Positions 1 through 8,583 of a stretch of DNA of 64,000 nt are shown one piece after another. The notes beneath the pieces were generated by a model, which was not told the DNA's origin, made no database searches, and saw only the letters and a program-made list of their open reading frames with translations. The position numbers and the translations under genes are program-made. Position 1 is the first letter of the stretch, and each line of letters starts with the position of its first letter. The stretch covers positions 576,012-640,011 of the forward strand of contig NZ_KQ948737.1 of assembly GCF_001514195.1 (NCBI RefSeq), written 5' to 3'. This DNA comes from Streptomyces griseorubiginosus. GTDB taxonomy: Bacteria > Actinomycetota > Actinomycetes > Streptomycetales > Streptomycetaceae.

Positions 1-1450
1 CGACCCGCTGGTCAGGGACGCGCTGGAGAGCGTCCTCGACCGCGACGACTTCGTCCTGCCGCTCCCGGACGCACCGCCGGAAGCGGGGCCGAACGGCTCC
101 CCCGCACCCGCACCCGCACCCGCACCCGCACCGATCGAGACCGATCCGGCGATCGTGACGGGACTGATCGAACGCAGCAAGGCCTCCGTCGCCGCCCTGG
201 AGCGTGACATCCGGACGAAGTCGGGGCCGGAGCTGTTCGACTTCCTGCGGGAGGCCTTCGTGGAGCACAAGCGGGTCCTCGCCGATCCGCAGAACCTCCC
301 GGTGATCATGGCGGGCATGGAGGCCACGTGGTGGCTCAACGAGAAGCTCCACGAGTGGCTGGGCGAGAAGAACGCGGCGGACACGCTCACGCTCTCCGCT
401 CCCGACAACATCACCTCGGAGATGGGCCTGGCGCTGCTGGACGTCGCGGACGTGGTCCGGGCGCGTCCGGAGGTGGTCGAGTTCCTCCAGGGCGTCGAGG
501 ACGAGGGCTTCCTGGACGAGCTGCCGAAGCTCCCGGGCGGCACGGAGGCGCGCGACGCCATCGAGGCCTACCTCGACCGCTACGGCATGCGCTGTGTCGG
601 CGAGATCGACATCACGAGGCCGCGCTGGCGTGAGCGCCCCACCACCCTCGTGCCCGTGATCCTCGACAACGTCAGGAACTTCGGACCGGGCGCCGCCCGG
701 CGGCGTTTCGAGGAGGGCCGGCTGAAGGCCGAGCGGAAGGAGCAGGAGGTGCTGTCCCGGCTGCGCACCCTGCCGGACGGGGAGCGGAAGGCCGAGGAGA
801 CCAAGCGGATGATCGACCGGGTCCGCACCTTCATCGGCTACCGGGAGTACCCGAAGTACAACATCATCAGCCGCTACTTCGTCTACAAGCAGGCGCTGAC
901 GGCGGAGGCCGAACGGCTGGTGCGGGCGGGTGTGCTGGCCGAGCGGGACGACTGCTTCTACCTGACCCTCGAGGAGTTCGAGGCCGCGGTGCGCTCGAAC
1001 GAGGTGGACCACCGGCTCGTCGAGGAGCGCAAGGAGACCTTCCGGACGTACCAGGCGCTCACCCCGCCCAGGGTGCTGACCTCGGACGGCGAGGCCGTCA
1101 GCGGGGCGTACCGGCGTGACGACGTGCCGGACGGTTCGCTCGCCGGTCTGGCGGTGTCCGCCGGGACGGTCGAGGGCCGGGCCCGCGTCGTCCTCGACAT
1201 GGCCGACGCCGATCTCGAAGCGGGCGACATCCTGGTCACCTCCTTCACCGACCCCAGTTGGTCACCGCTGTTCGTCGGCATCGCGGGCCTGGTGACGGAG
1301 GTGGGCGGGCTGATGACCCACGGCGCGGTGGTCGCCCGCGAGTACGGCCTGCCCGCGGTGGTCGGCGTCGAGGGGGCCACCCGGCTGATCCGGGACGGGC
1401 AGCGGATCCGTGTGCACGGCACCGACGGGTACGTGGAGATCCTGTCCTGA
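1..1450 (+). CDS. rph: Rifampin phosphotransferase, C-terminal part (partial)
   Basis: Inactivates rifamycins by ATP-dependent phosphorylation; family members use a swivelling phosphohistidine domain. The frame is already open at base 2, so the ATP-grasp N-terminus lies outside the window. An Ala-Pro linker encoded by a 6-bp repeat (about 109-135) precedes the rifampin-binding region. Residues resembling known Rph proteins include GMRCVGEIDIT, YREYPKYN and LTPPRVLTSDGE. The C-terminal mobile domain carries GGLMTHGAVVAREYGLPAVVG, whose His is the expected phospho-carrier. The match runs to the last residues (HGTDGYVEIL), so this is more specific than a generic PEP synthase. The frame is intact to TGA at 1448-1450. 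Confidence 0.9.
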   Translation, partial: DPLVRDALESVLDRDDFVLPLPDAPPEAGPNGSPAPAPAPAPAPIETDPAIVTGLIERSKASVAALERDIRTKSGPELFDFLREAFVEHKRVLADPQNLPVIMAGMEATWWLNEKLHEWLGEKNAADTLTLSAPDNITSEMGLALLDVADVVRARPEVVEFLQGVEDEGFLDELPKLPGGTEARDAIEAYLDRYGMRCVGEIDITRPRWRERPTTLVPVILDNVRNFGPGAARRRFEEGRLKAERKEQEVLSRLRTLPDGERKAEETKRMIDRVRTFIGYREYPKYNIISRYFVYKQALTAEAERLVRAGVLAERDDCFYLTLEEFEAAVRSNEVDHRLVEERKETFRTYQALTPPRVLTSDGEAVSGAYRRDDVPDGSLAGLAVSAGTVEGRARVVLDMADADLEAGDILVTSFTDPSWSPLFVGIAGLVTEVGGLMTHGAVVAREYGLPAVVGVEGATRLIRDGQRIRVHGTDGYVEILS

Positions 1451-1550
1451 CCTGATGTCAGACCCTCGTGGGAGCGTGGTGGGTGGACGGCCGGCGCGTC
1501 GCGCCGGCCGGGTCAGCCACCGTGGGCGCCTGGTCGAGGGGGGCCGTGCC

Positions 1551-2069
1551 GTGAAGGACGTCGACACCCAGTTCCTGCGCGGCCTGTTCGACGAGGAAGG
1601 CGGCCTGCACGCGGCGGGCCGCACCGCCCTGTACCGCCTCTACGGCCTCGAAGGGCTGCTGTACGTCGGCATCACCACCAGCCCGCTCACCCGCATCCGC
1701 ACCCATCTGCGGGACCAGCCCTGGGGTCCGCGCGTCATCGCCGTCCGCATCGACTACCCCGACCACGCGGAGGCCGCCGAACGCGACACCGTCCAGGCCG
1801 AACGTCCCTTGTACAACGTGGTCTTCAACGGGACCGTCCCTCCCCCGCCGCCTGACCCGGTGGCCCGGCTCAGGGCCCTGCTCTCGGCGCAGCGGCGGCG
1901 GCTGGCGGAGTTCGAGGCGGCCGTACCGGAGTCGACGACGCATCTGCGGCTCCTGGTGCGGGGCATCGCCTCGGCGAAGGCAACGATCGCGGGACTCACC
2001 GAGGAGATCGCCGCGGCCGAGGCGGCTGGGCCCTGTCCCGCCAGGCCGAAACGGCAGGCCGGACCGTGA
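1551..2069 (+). CDS. GIY-YIG-like nuclease-domain protein
   Basis: A 172-residue protein. GTG at 1551 is chosen because GAGGGGGG lies about 9 nt upstream; the frame is open further back, but that would overlap rph. Near residue 25 it has ALYRLYGLEGLLYVGIT, matching the opening strand of GIY-YIG domains, followed by an Arg-rich helix (TRIRTHL) and a later ERPLYNVVF segment. The C-terminal half is an Ala/Glu/Arg-rich probable helix. The family cuts DNA in repair, restriction or mobile elements, but this short form has no known substrate that I can name. A strong terminator follows. Confidence 0.75.
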   Translation: MKDVDTQFLRGLFDEEGGLHAAGRTALYRLYGLEGLLYVGITTSPLTRIRTHLRDQPWGPRVIAVRIDYPDHAEAAERDTVQAERPLYNVVFNGTVPPPPPDPVARLRALLSAQRRRLAEFEAAVPESTTHLRLLVRGIASAKATIAGLTEEIAAAEAAGPCPARPKRQAGP

Positions 2070-2097
2070 CCTCCGGCAGTTGGTCCCGCGTGACGCC

Positions 2098-2135
2098 GAC
2101 GAAGGGCCGACCGCTCGTGCGGTCGGCTCTTCGTC
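2098..2135. terminator. Bidirectional hairpin terminator
   Basis: Arms of 17 nt (2098-2114 and 2119-2135) pair with a single G-T wobble around a TCGT loop, followed by CCTTTCC. It sits between the convergent GIY-YIG gene (ends 2069) and the GH35 gene (ends 2150), so it probably stops transcription from both sides. Confidence 0.8.
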
Positions 2136-2149
2136 CTTTCCTACGGCCC

Positions 2150-5100
2150 TCAGCCGCACGTCAGGGTCGGTGTCCCCCAGTCGCCGTGGTCGTTGCCGTT
2201 GCCGTCCCCGGCGTCGCCGACCTTGAGGTCGACCACCTGGGCGCCGCTGACGTCGACGTCGATCGGCACGGCGGCCTGTCTGCCGCGGATCGTCGGCGTC
2301 GTCACCAGGGTCTTGCCGTCGGCGACCACGGAGAAGGTGACGGTTCCGGCCCCGCCGGTCTCGTCGTCGACGCCCACGTCCGCCGTCAACCGTGTGCATT
2401 TTCCGGCGAGATAGAGCTGGACGTCACTGAGCGAGTTGGTGCCGAGGCCCTTGGCGTAGGTCACGCCGGCGATGCTGATCGGACGGCCGTCCCCGGCCGC
2501 CTGCTCGCCGACGCTGCTGTCCCGCTCGACCGGCCCCCAGCCGTTGGTCGAGGACAGGAAGGGCAGGTCGCTCACCGCGTCCTTGCCGGCCGGTGGAGCC
2601 GGTGGGATGCCGCCGACGATCCGTTCGTCGGTGCCGGTGGCCGACCGTCCGTCCTGCACGTAGCGCACGGTGGTGGTGAGTGCCGAGGCGGAGGGCAGCT
2701 CCCCCGTCGGCGGCTGGACCTTCCAGGTCACGGTCGCCGAGGTGCCGGGTCGCAGGCGCTTGAGGGAGGTCGGGCCGGTGGCGCTGACGTTCCAGCCGTC
2801 GGGGGCGGAGAGCGCGACCGTCAGGTCGGACGCCTGACGCCCGCCCTTCGGCACCGCGACGGTCGTGGCGGCCGTAAAGGCCTCTCCCGGCTGGGCGGTG
2901 TCGGGCACGGCGAGGGTGACGTCCACTCCCGGGCGCTTGGGCATCGCGTACGTCCGGGCGTCGTAGCGCGGGCTGTCGTTCTGCGTGACCCGCAGGGAGG
3001 AGGCGTAGCTGCCGTAGTCGGTCAGCGCGACCTTGCCGAGGCCGCCGGTGCTGCCGTCCAGGTTCCACACCGCGATGGCGATGCTGTTGCGGCCGTCGGG
3101 GTTCAGGATGCCGTTGGGGACGGGAAAGCTGTGCTGCGGGCCGAGGTAGTTGACGTAGTTGCCGACCTGCCAGCCGTTGACGAAGAGGGTGGCCCGGTAC
3201 TTGCGTGCCGGGTCGTCGGTGAACGTCAGGCCGAGCGAGGTGTCCTGGCCGCGTGGGAGGTCCAGGCTGACGTCGGTGCGGTACCAGGAGACGCCGGGGC
3301 GGGTGTCGGTCGTCGGCAGGGAGACCCTGCTCCACTTGGCGTCCGGGTAGCCGGGCAGCGACCAGCCCGCCCGCTCGCCGTAGAGGCCGCCCGTCGAGAG
3401 GGGGCCGCGTACGGTGTCCTGGAGGTCCTCACCGCCGCGTACGCCCTGCAGGCGCCAGGTGACGGAGGTCAGCGGGGCTCCGACCAGGGAAGCGCTGGTG
3501 AGACCGCGTGCGGTCTTGTTGCCGTTGGTGGAGTTGTAGTCCTCCTCGTGGCCCATGTTGACGGTGAGCACGGAGAGGACGTTGTCGCCGTCGGACCTGA
3601 CCGAGCCGGCCGGGAAGGCGAAGTCGGCGCTGCCGGTGGTGGAGCTGCCGAGGAAGGTGCCGTTGAGCCAGGCGGAGAACGCCTGCGCTCCGCCGCCGGA
3701 GTCGGACACCAGGTGGACGCCGTTCTCCTTGCCGGTGGCGCGGAAGCGGCCGCGGTACCAGGTGTTGCCGGTGTGGAAGCCGTAGTCGTCGGCGTAGAGG
3801 ACCGGCAGCTTGTTGATGCCGGAGACGCTGTTGGTGGTCGTCCTGTCGGCCACCTGCCAGCTGGTGTCGTCGAAGCCGGGGGCCGCTTCCGGGGACTCCT
3901 CGGCGTGCTTCCAGTTCGTCAGCGTGGGCAGGTGGATGGCGGCGGCGGTGGCGATCTGCCCCGTGAGGCTTTGGCCGGCTGCCGTCTTCACCGGTCGGCC
4001 GTTCCAGGTGACGCGGGCCGCGGAGGTGAACACCTCGATGTTCTTGTCGTCGGCGTTGTCGCCGGTGAGCGCCACGGTACGGCCCTTGTCGAGGCTGGTC
4101 GCCGTGCGCAGCAGATGGGTGCCGCGGACGAGGACCGGGCCGGTCGCGGTGTCCTGGCGCCAGAAGGTCTTCGCCGTGGCCTTGTCGCCCACGAGGAGCA
4201 GCAGCGGGCGCTGTCCAGCGGCGGTGACGCTGACGCGGATCAGGCCCTTGTGGGTGTAGTTGAGCCGGAGATCGCCGGTGGTGGCGTCCCACGTGCTGGT
4301 GACCGCACCGCCCGTGGCGGTCACGGTCGGCTCGGAGGAGTACCGCAGAACCGTCTCGCCGTCGCTGTCCGTGTCGCCGTAGAGGACGGCGACGTCCCGG
4401 TCGCCGATGGTGGCGTCGGTCATGAGCTCGGAGGTCGAGTACTGCAACTGCGCTTCGCCGAGGCGGTAGTTGGCGACGACGATGTGGGAGTCGCGGCCGT
4501 CGAGGGTGATCGCGGTACCGGGCTGCTGGGGCACGACCGGGTAGGTCGGCTGCTCGGCGGCGGCACCGGTCGGCACGTCGATGGCGTCCACGGCCACGTA
4601 GTTGTCGGTGGAGCCCGAGCCGTGGGTGCCGGTGACGACGATCTTCAGCGTGTGCGCGCCGGGTGCCAGGCCGGTCCTCTGGAAGATCACCGCCTGGCTC
4701 TCGCTGCCGGAGTCGTCGACCGTGGCGACCTTGGTGCCATCGAGGTAGACGTCGGCGTTGCCGTGGTTGTTCGTCTTGGAGCCGATCCAGCGGATCGCGG
4801 TGCCGTCGAAGGGGACGGTGAGGGAGTCACCGGCCTTGTTGGAGAACGACTCGGTGTGCTTGTAGTCGCCCCCGGTGTAGCTCGTGTCGTGCACGTGCGA
4901 CCACGAACCGGCGTACTGGAGCGCGGAGTCGGGGTCGTCCCAGGTGTAGGTGGTGTCCCCGGCGGGCTGGGCATTGAAATCGAGGGAGATGTGGGTCCGG
5001 TCGACCGCCGTGGACGTGGAGTTGCCGTGCCGCAGCACATGGAACTGCGTCCGGGTGTCGGGGTTCATCCGCGCGGTGTCGACGATCGCCGAGTCGTCCG

Positions 5101-6319
5101 GTGGCGTGGTCCTGATCGCGTCCGTCTTCGTCAGCGGGGCCACGGCCTGGGTGAAGTACCCGATCAGCTTGTCCTCGTCGTACTTCGGGTCGAGCTGGCG
5201 GGTCTCGCGGATCGCGGCTCCGTAGTCGTACGACGTGTAGTTCTGGGGCATGCTCAGCCAGCCCCAGTTGGTGCCGCCGTACGTCATGTAGAAGCTCTGC
5301 GCGGTCGCGCCGACGGCGATGTTCTGCTTGTAGAAGACGTCGGCGAACTGGTCGTTGATCAGCTGGGCGCACTTGTCGTAGCCGGGGCCGCCCCAGGGGT
5401 CGAAGGCGCCGCCCTGGAACTCCGGGGAGTACAGGGGCTTTCCGGCCGGGTGGTCGTAGCTGATGTCGGGGACGCCGTTCCACTTGGTGGGGTTCGAGCA
5501 GTCGAAGCCCTGCGGATAGGAGTCCGGGCCGTCCACGTCCAGGGCGCCGTCGCCGGAGTTGAAGGTGCCGTTGTTGTTGCCGGTCAGCGGCACGGTGATG
5601 CCGTCGGCGCGGGCCTTGTCCTCCAGGTGCTTCATGTAGGAGCGGGCGGCCGCGGAGCCGTTGTAGTACTCGTTCTCGACCTGGTAGGCGATGACCGAGC
5701 CGGTGCCGTTGGTGAGTTGGTGCCGGGCGATGATCCGGTCGATCTGCGTCAGCCACTCGTCGGCGTACTTCAGGAAGCGCGGGTCGTCGCTGCGGTTGTT
5801 CTCGGCCTTGGTGGTCAGCCAGCCGGGCAGGCCGCCGCTGTCGACCTCGGCGTTGATGTAGGGGGCGGGGCGGGCGATGACGTAGAGACCCGCCTCCTCG
5901 GCCATGTCGAGGAGCTTGTCGACGTCGCGGACGCCGGTGAAGTCGTACACGCCCGGCTTGGGCGAGTGGTAGCCCCAGTCGAAGTACAGGGAGGTCGAGT
6001 TGAAGCCGGCGGCCTTCATCTTCTGGAAGATGTCGCGCCACAGGTCGGGGCTCGGGAGCCGGAAGTAGTGGAACTCGCCGGACCAGAGGTAGGTGCGCCT
6101 GCCGTCGACGAGGAACGAGTAGCCGTCGTAGGTCACCGTGTGCGGTGTGGCGTCGGGGGCGGCTGCGGCGGCCGGCGGCGGCCCCTGCGCCTCCTGCGCC
6201 GCGGCCGGCGCGATCATGCCCGTCGCCAGGGCGATGGTCGCGGCGGTCGCGAGGACCGCCCTCCACCACCGTCGGCGTCCCGGTCTGGCGGTCTCCGAAT
6301 CGATCCGATCACTCCGCAC
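2150..6319 (-). CDS. Secreted GH35 beta-galactosidase with CBM-like tail
   Basis: A 1389-aa secreted glycosidase. GTG at 6319 has GGGAGG just upstream. Residues 1-41 form a signal peptide: an Arg-rich N-terminus, then a hydrophobic stretch ending in APAAAQ. The catalytic TIM barrel starts near residue 60 (DGRRTYLWSGEFHYFR). The clan GH-A acid/base should be E217 in QVENEY and the nucleophile E300 in SPEFQGG. All-beta and jelly-roll modules follow. A NEW3-like domain (LRPGTSATVTWKV) lies near 1200, and a C-terminal NPCBM-like module carries YAKGLGTNSLSDVQLYL. The family removes terminal beta-galactose from polysaccharides. Its promoter faces the HAD gene across 186 bp. Confidence 0.92.
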   Translation of the reverse strand: MRSDRIDSETARPGRRRWWRAVLATAATIALATGMIAPAAAQEAQGPPPAAAAAPDATPHTVTYDGYSFLVDGRRTYLWSGEFHYFRLPSPDLWRDIFQKMKAAGFNSTSLYFDWGYHSPKPGVYDFTGVRDVDKLLDMAEEAGLYVIARPAPYINAEVDSGGLPGWLTTKAENNRSDDPRFLKYADEWLTQIDRIIARHQLTNGTGSVIAYQVENEYYNGSAAARSYMKHLEDKARADGITVPLTGNNNGTFNSGDGALDVDGPDSYPQGFDCSNPTKWNGVPDISYDHPAGKPLYSPEFQGGAFDPWGGPGYDKCAQLINDQFADVFYKQNIAVGATAQSFYMTYGGTNWGWLSMPQNYTSYDYGAAIRETRQLDPKYDEDKLIGYFTQAVAPLTKTDAIRTTPPDDSAIVDTARMNPDTRTQFHVLRHGNSTSTAVDRTHISLDFNAQPAGDTTYTWDDPDSALQYAGSWSHVHDTSYTGGDYKHTESFSNKAGDSLTVPFDGTAIRWIGSKTNNHGNADVYLDGTKVATVDDSGSESQAVIFQRTGLAPGAHTLKIVVTGTHGSGSTDNYVAVDAIDVPTGAAAEQPTYPVVPQQPGTAITLDGRDSHIVVANYRLGEAQLQYSTSELMTDATIGDRDVAVLYGDTDSDGETVLRYSSEPTVTATGGAVTSTWDATTGDLRLNYTHKGLIRVSVTAAGQRPLLLLVGDKATAKTFWRQDTATGPVLVRGTHLLRTATSLDKGRTVALTGDNADDKNIEVFTSAARVTWNGRPVKTAAGQSLTGQIATAAAIHLPTLTNWKHAEESPEAAPGFDDTSWQVADRTTTNSVSGINKLPVLYADDYGFHTGNTWYRGRFRATGKENGVHLVSDSGGGAQAFSAWLNGTFLGSSTTGSADFAFPAGSVRSDGDNVLSVLTVNMGHEEDYNSTNGNKTARGLTSASLVGAPLTSVTWRLQGVRGGEDLQDTVRGPLSTGGLYGERAGWSLPGYPDAKWSRVSLPTTDTRPGVSWYRTDVSLDLPRGQDTSLGLTFTDDPARKYRATLFVNGWQVGNYVNYLGPQHSFPVPNGILNPDGRNSIAIAVWNLDGSTGGLGKVALTDYGSYASSLRVTQNDSPRYDARTYAMPKRPGVDVTLAVPDTAQPGEAFTAATTVAVPKGGRQASDLTVALSAPDGWNVSATGPTSLKRLRPGTSATVTWKVQPPTGELPSASALTTTVRYVQDGRSATGTDERIVGGIPPAPPAGKDAVSDLPFLSSTNGWGPVERDSSVGEQAAGDGRPISIAGVTYAKGLGTNSLSDVQLYLAGKCTRLTADVGVDDETGGAGTVTFSVVADGKTLVTTPTIRGRQAAVPIDVDVSGAQVVDLKVGDAGDGNGNDHGDWGTPTLTCG

Positions 6320-6505
6320 TGCGGCCTCCCTACGGCCTGGGCAACAGCATCAAACAGACTCAGGCAAAGTCGAACAGTAGGGCGGCAGTTGACTCAACAC
6401 AACGGTCCGGAAGAAGACAATGACTTTGCCCGTCCCGCCCGAACGCACCGACCTGCGGGGCCGCCCTGTACCGGATGTCCGCTCCGGCAAGTAGGGTCCG
6501 ACAGC

Positions 6506-7153
6506 GTGAGACTCGCGATCTTCGATCTGGACGGCACCCTGGTCGACCGCAGCGGCGCCTTCGCCGATGCCGTCACCAGCCTGAGCGGCGACCACGGATA
6601 CGGTCCGGAGATCGAGCAGTGGCTGCTGACGGAGTTGGCCGACCACGCCGAGCGCGGCGACTTCGACCGGCTGCGCGCCGCCTTCCCGGTCCGGGAGAGC
6701 GCCGACCACCTGTGGCGCGTCTACATCGACCGCATGGCGTCCTCGGTGCACTGCCGGCCCGCCGTCCTCGGCAGCCTGGAGCGGCTCAAGGCCGCGGGCT
6801 GGAGCGTCGGTGTCGCCACGAACGGCGCCAGCGACATCCAGCGGGCCAAGATCCAGGCCACCGGGCTCTCCGAGCTGATCGACGGGATCGCCGCGTCCGG
6901 CGACATCGACATCCGCAAGCCCGACCCGCGCCTGTTCGAACTGGCCGCCGCGCGCTGCGGGACACAGCTCAGCCCCGGCGACTGGATGACCGGCGACAAC
7001 CCCGAGACCGACATCGTGGGCGGCCACGAGGCGGGGCTGCGCACCATCTGGGTCACCGGCCGGCCCTGGCCCGAGGGACTGCTGACCCCGCACCACACGG
7101 TCAAGGACGTCGTGGCGGCGATCGACTACCTGTTGGAGGAGGACGCGGCGTAG
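6506..7153 (+). CDS. HAD-superfamily phosphatase
   Basis: A 215-aa soluble HAD hydrolase. Motif I is FDLDGTL with nucleophile D7 and acid D9. Motif II is near GVATNGAS, the Lys of motif III is in RKPDPRLF, and motif IV is GDNPETDIVGG. The cap region between motifs I and II is about 90 residues and helical, as in subfamily IA phosphoglycolate-type phosphatases. GTG at 6506 is the first codon that gives a proper motif I at the N-terminus. The same frame stays open for kilobases upstream, but there it is only antisense to the GH35 gene. The physiological substrate is not evident. Confidence 0.88.
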   Translation: MRLAIFDLDGTLVDRSGAFADAVTSLSGDHGYGPEIEQWLLTELADHAERGDFDRLRAAFPVRESADHLWRVYIDRMASSVHCRPAVLGSLERLKAAGWSVGVATNGASDIQRAKIQATGLSELIDGIAASGDIDIRKPDPRLFELAAARCGTQLSPGDWMTGDNPETDIVGGHEAGLRTIWVTGRPWPEGLLTPHHTVKDVVAAIDYLLEEDAA

Positions 7154-7172
7154 CGTCCCCGGGCCCGGGGAC

Positions 7173-7285
7173 GGCGTCCCTGTCGCGGCACTTCTGCGGC
7201 TCGACGCCCTCGCGGCATCCCCGTCGCGGCCTGGTACGGCTCGACGCCCTCCGCGGCGTCCCTGGCGCGGCTCCACCCCCTCGCG
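7173..7285. repeat. 41-bp imperfect tandem repeat, about 2.7 copies
   Basis: Copies start at 7173, 7214 and 7255. Each holds GGC(G/A)TCCC(T/C)GTCGCGG, and the first two also share CGGCTCGACGCCCT. The third copy is shortened. The array fills the gap between the HAD and sirtuin genes and has no credible coding function. Confidence 0.75.
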
Positions 7286-7351
7286 GCCTCCCCCGCCCCG
7301 GCCCCCTGGACTCCCCGCCGCTCCCCGCCCCGGTTCCGTACGCTGGCACGC

Positions 7352-8227
7352 ATGCGCACGCGTCCCACGCTCCACTGGACCCCGCCCGCGGACCTGCCGC
7401 CGGGCACCACCGATCTGCGGCCCGTGGTCGACGCGCTGAGCGCCGGCCGGGTGCTGGTGATCACCGGGGCGGGCATCTCCACGGAGTCGGGCATCCCCGC
7501 CTACCGGGGCGCGGGCGGGAGCCTGAGCCGTCACACGCCGATGACGTACCAGGACTTCACCGGCTCCCCGCAGGCGCGGCGAAGATACTGGGCGCGCAGC
7601 CACCTGGGCTGGCGCACCTTCGGCCGCGCCCGCCCCAACACCGGGCACCGGGCGGTCGCCGCGTTCGCCCGGCACGGTCTGCTGTCGGGGGTGATCACCC
7701 AGAACGTCGACGGACTGCACCAGGCCGCCGGCAGCGAGGACGTCGTGGAACTGCACGGGAGCCTGGCGCGGGTCCGCTGTCTGGACTGCGAGGCCATGAC
7801 CTCGCGTCACGACCTCGCTGTACGGCTGGAGGCGGCCAACGCGGGCTTCGCGCCGGTGGCCGCGGGGATCAACCCGGACGGGGACGCCGACCTCACCGAC
7901 GAGCAGGTCGCCGGCTTCCGCGTGGTGCCCTGCGAGGACTGCGGCGGGGTCCTCAAGCCCGACGTCGTCTTCTTCGGCGAGTCGGTGCCCGTCCAACGGA
8001 TCGAGCGGTGCCGCCGACTGGTCCACGAGGCCGAATCGCTGCTGGTCCTGGGTTCCTCCCTCACGGTGATGTCCGGGCTCCGGTTCGTCCGCCAGGCGGC
8101 CCAGGCCGGCAAGCCGGTCCTCATCGTCAACCGGGACCCCACCCGCGGTGACGCCCTCGCGCACACCCGCGTCGGCCTGCCGCTGGGCACCGCCCTGTCG
8201 ACGGTCGCCGACCGGCTGGGTGTCTGA
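7352..8227 (+). CDS. Sir2-family NAD-dependent protein deacylase
   Basis: A 291-aa sirtuin that would remove acyl groups from lysines using NAD and release nicotinamide. It shows the NAD-binding TGAGIST (38-44), the QNVDGLH motif (117-123), catalytic His in ELHGS (H135), a zinc site from C143/C146 (CLDC) and C194/C197 (CEDC), and then KPDVVFFGE and GSSLTV. The long insertion between the Cys pairs is typical of actinobacterial homologues. ATG at 7352 starts a frame with no upstream partner. It converges with the STAS gene 17 nt downstream. Confidence 0.93.
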   Translation: MRTRPTLHWTPPADLPPGTTDLRPVVDALSAGRVLVITGAGISTESGIPAYRGAGGSLSRHTPMTYQDFTGSPQARRRYWARSHLGWRTFGRARPNTGHRAVAAFARHGLLSGVITQNVDGLHQAAGSEDVVELHGSLARVRCLDCEAMTSRHDLAVRLEAANAGFAPVAAGINPDGDADLTDEQVAGFRVVPCEDCGGVLKPDVVFFGESVPVQRIERCRRLVHEAESLLVLGSSLTVMSGLRFVRQAAQAGKPVLIVNRDPTRGDALAHTRVGLPLGTALSTVADRLGV

Positions 8228-8244
8228 GCAGGCCGCCCGGCGGC

Positions 8245-8583
8245 TCAGGGCCGGGTGGCCGTCTCGCTGTCGGGGTGGATGGTGAAGATCTGGTCGAGAC
8301 CGACGATGCGCAGCACCCGCAGCGTGTTCGCCGGTACGGCGGCCAGGGCGATCTCTGCCTGGACGGCCTCGGCACGGCCGCGGGCGGCGAGCAGGGCCGT
8401 GATGCCGCTGGAGTCGCAGAACTCCAGTCCCCGCATGTCCAGGACCAGGCGCTGTCCCTGGCGCAGGGTGAGGCCGTCCAGTCGCTTCTGGAGCGCGGAG
8501 ACGTTGGCGTAGTCGAGTTCGCCGGAGATCTCCAGGACGGGGCCGGTCCCGGCGTCTCGGGTCGTGATGTTCAGCGGGCTCAT
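8245..8583 (-). CDS. rsbV: STAS-domain anti-sigma factor antagonist (RsbV-like)
   Basis: A 112-aa STAS protein. The phosphorylatable serine is S58 in FCDSSGITALL, in the same context as SpoIIAA/RsbV. When dephosphorylated, such proteins bind an anti-sigma kinase and free the sigma factor. The ATG overlaps the stop of the PAS-PP2C gene (8580-8583), so the two are translationally coupled and the phosphatase is its likely activator. No cognate RsbW kinase or SigB-type sigma factor is visible nearby, so the regulated sigma factor must be elsewhere. Confidence 0.9.
   Translation of the reverse strand: MSPLNITTRDAGTGPVLEISGELDYANVSALQKRLDGLTLRQGQRLVLDMRGLEFCDSSGITALLAARGRAEAVQAEIALAAVPANTLRVLRIVGLDQIFTIHPDSETATRP

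Noticed and set aside
1410..1550. Upstream extension of the GIY-YIG-like gene
   Set aside because: It would overlap the end of rph and lacks a ribosome site, while GTG 1551 has a good one.
2066..6505. Plus-strand open frame of over 1400 codons leading into the HAD gene
   Set aside because: It is antisense to the GH35 gene, has low-complexity Val/Gly/Arg content and no domain; only the part from 6506 is a gene.
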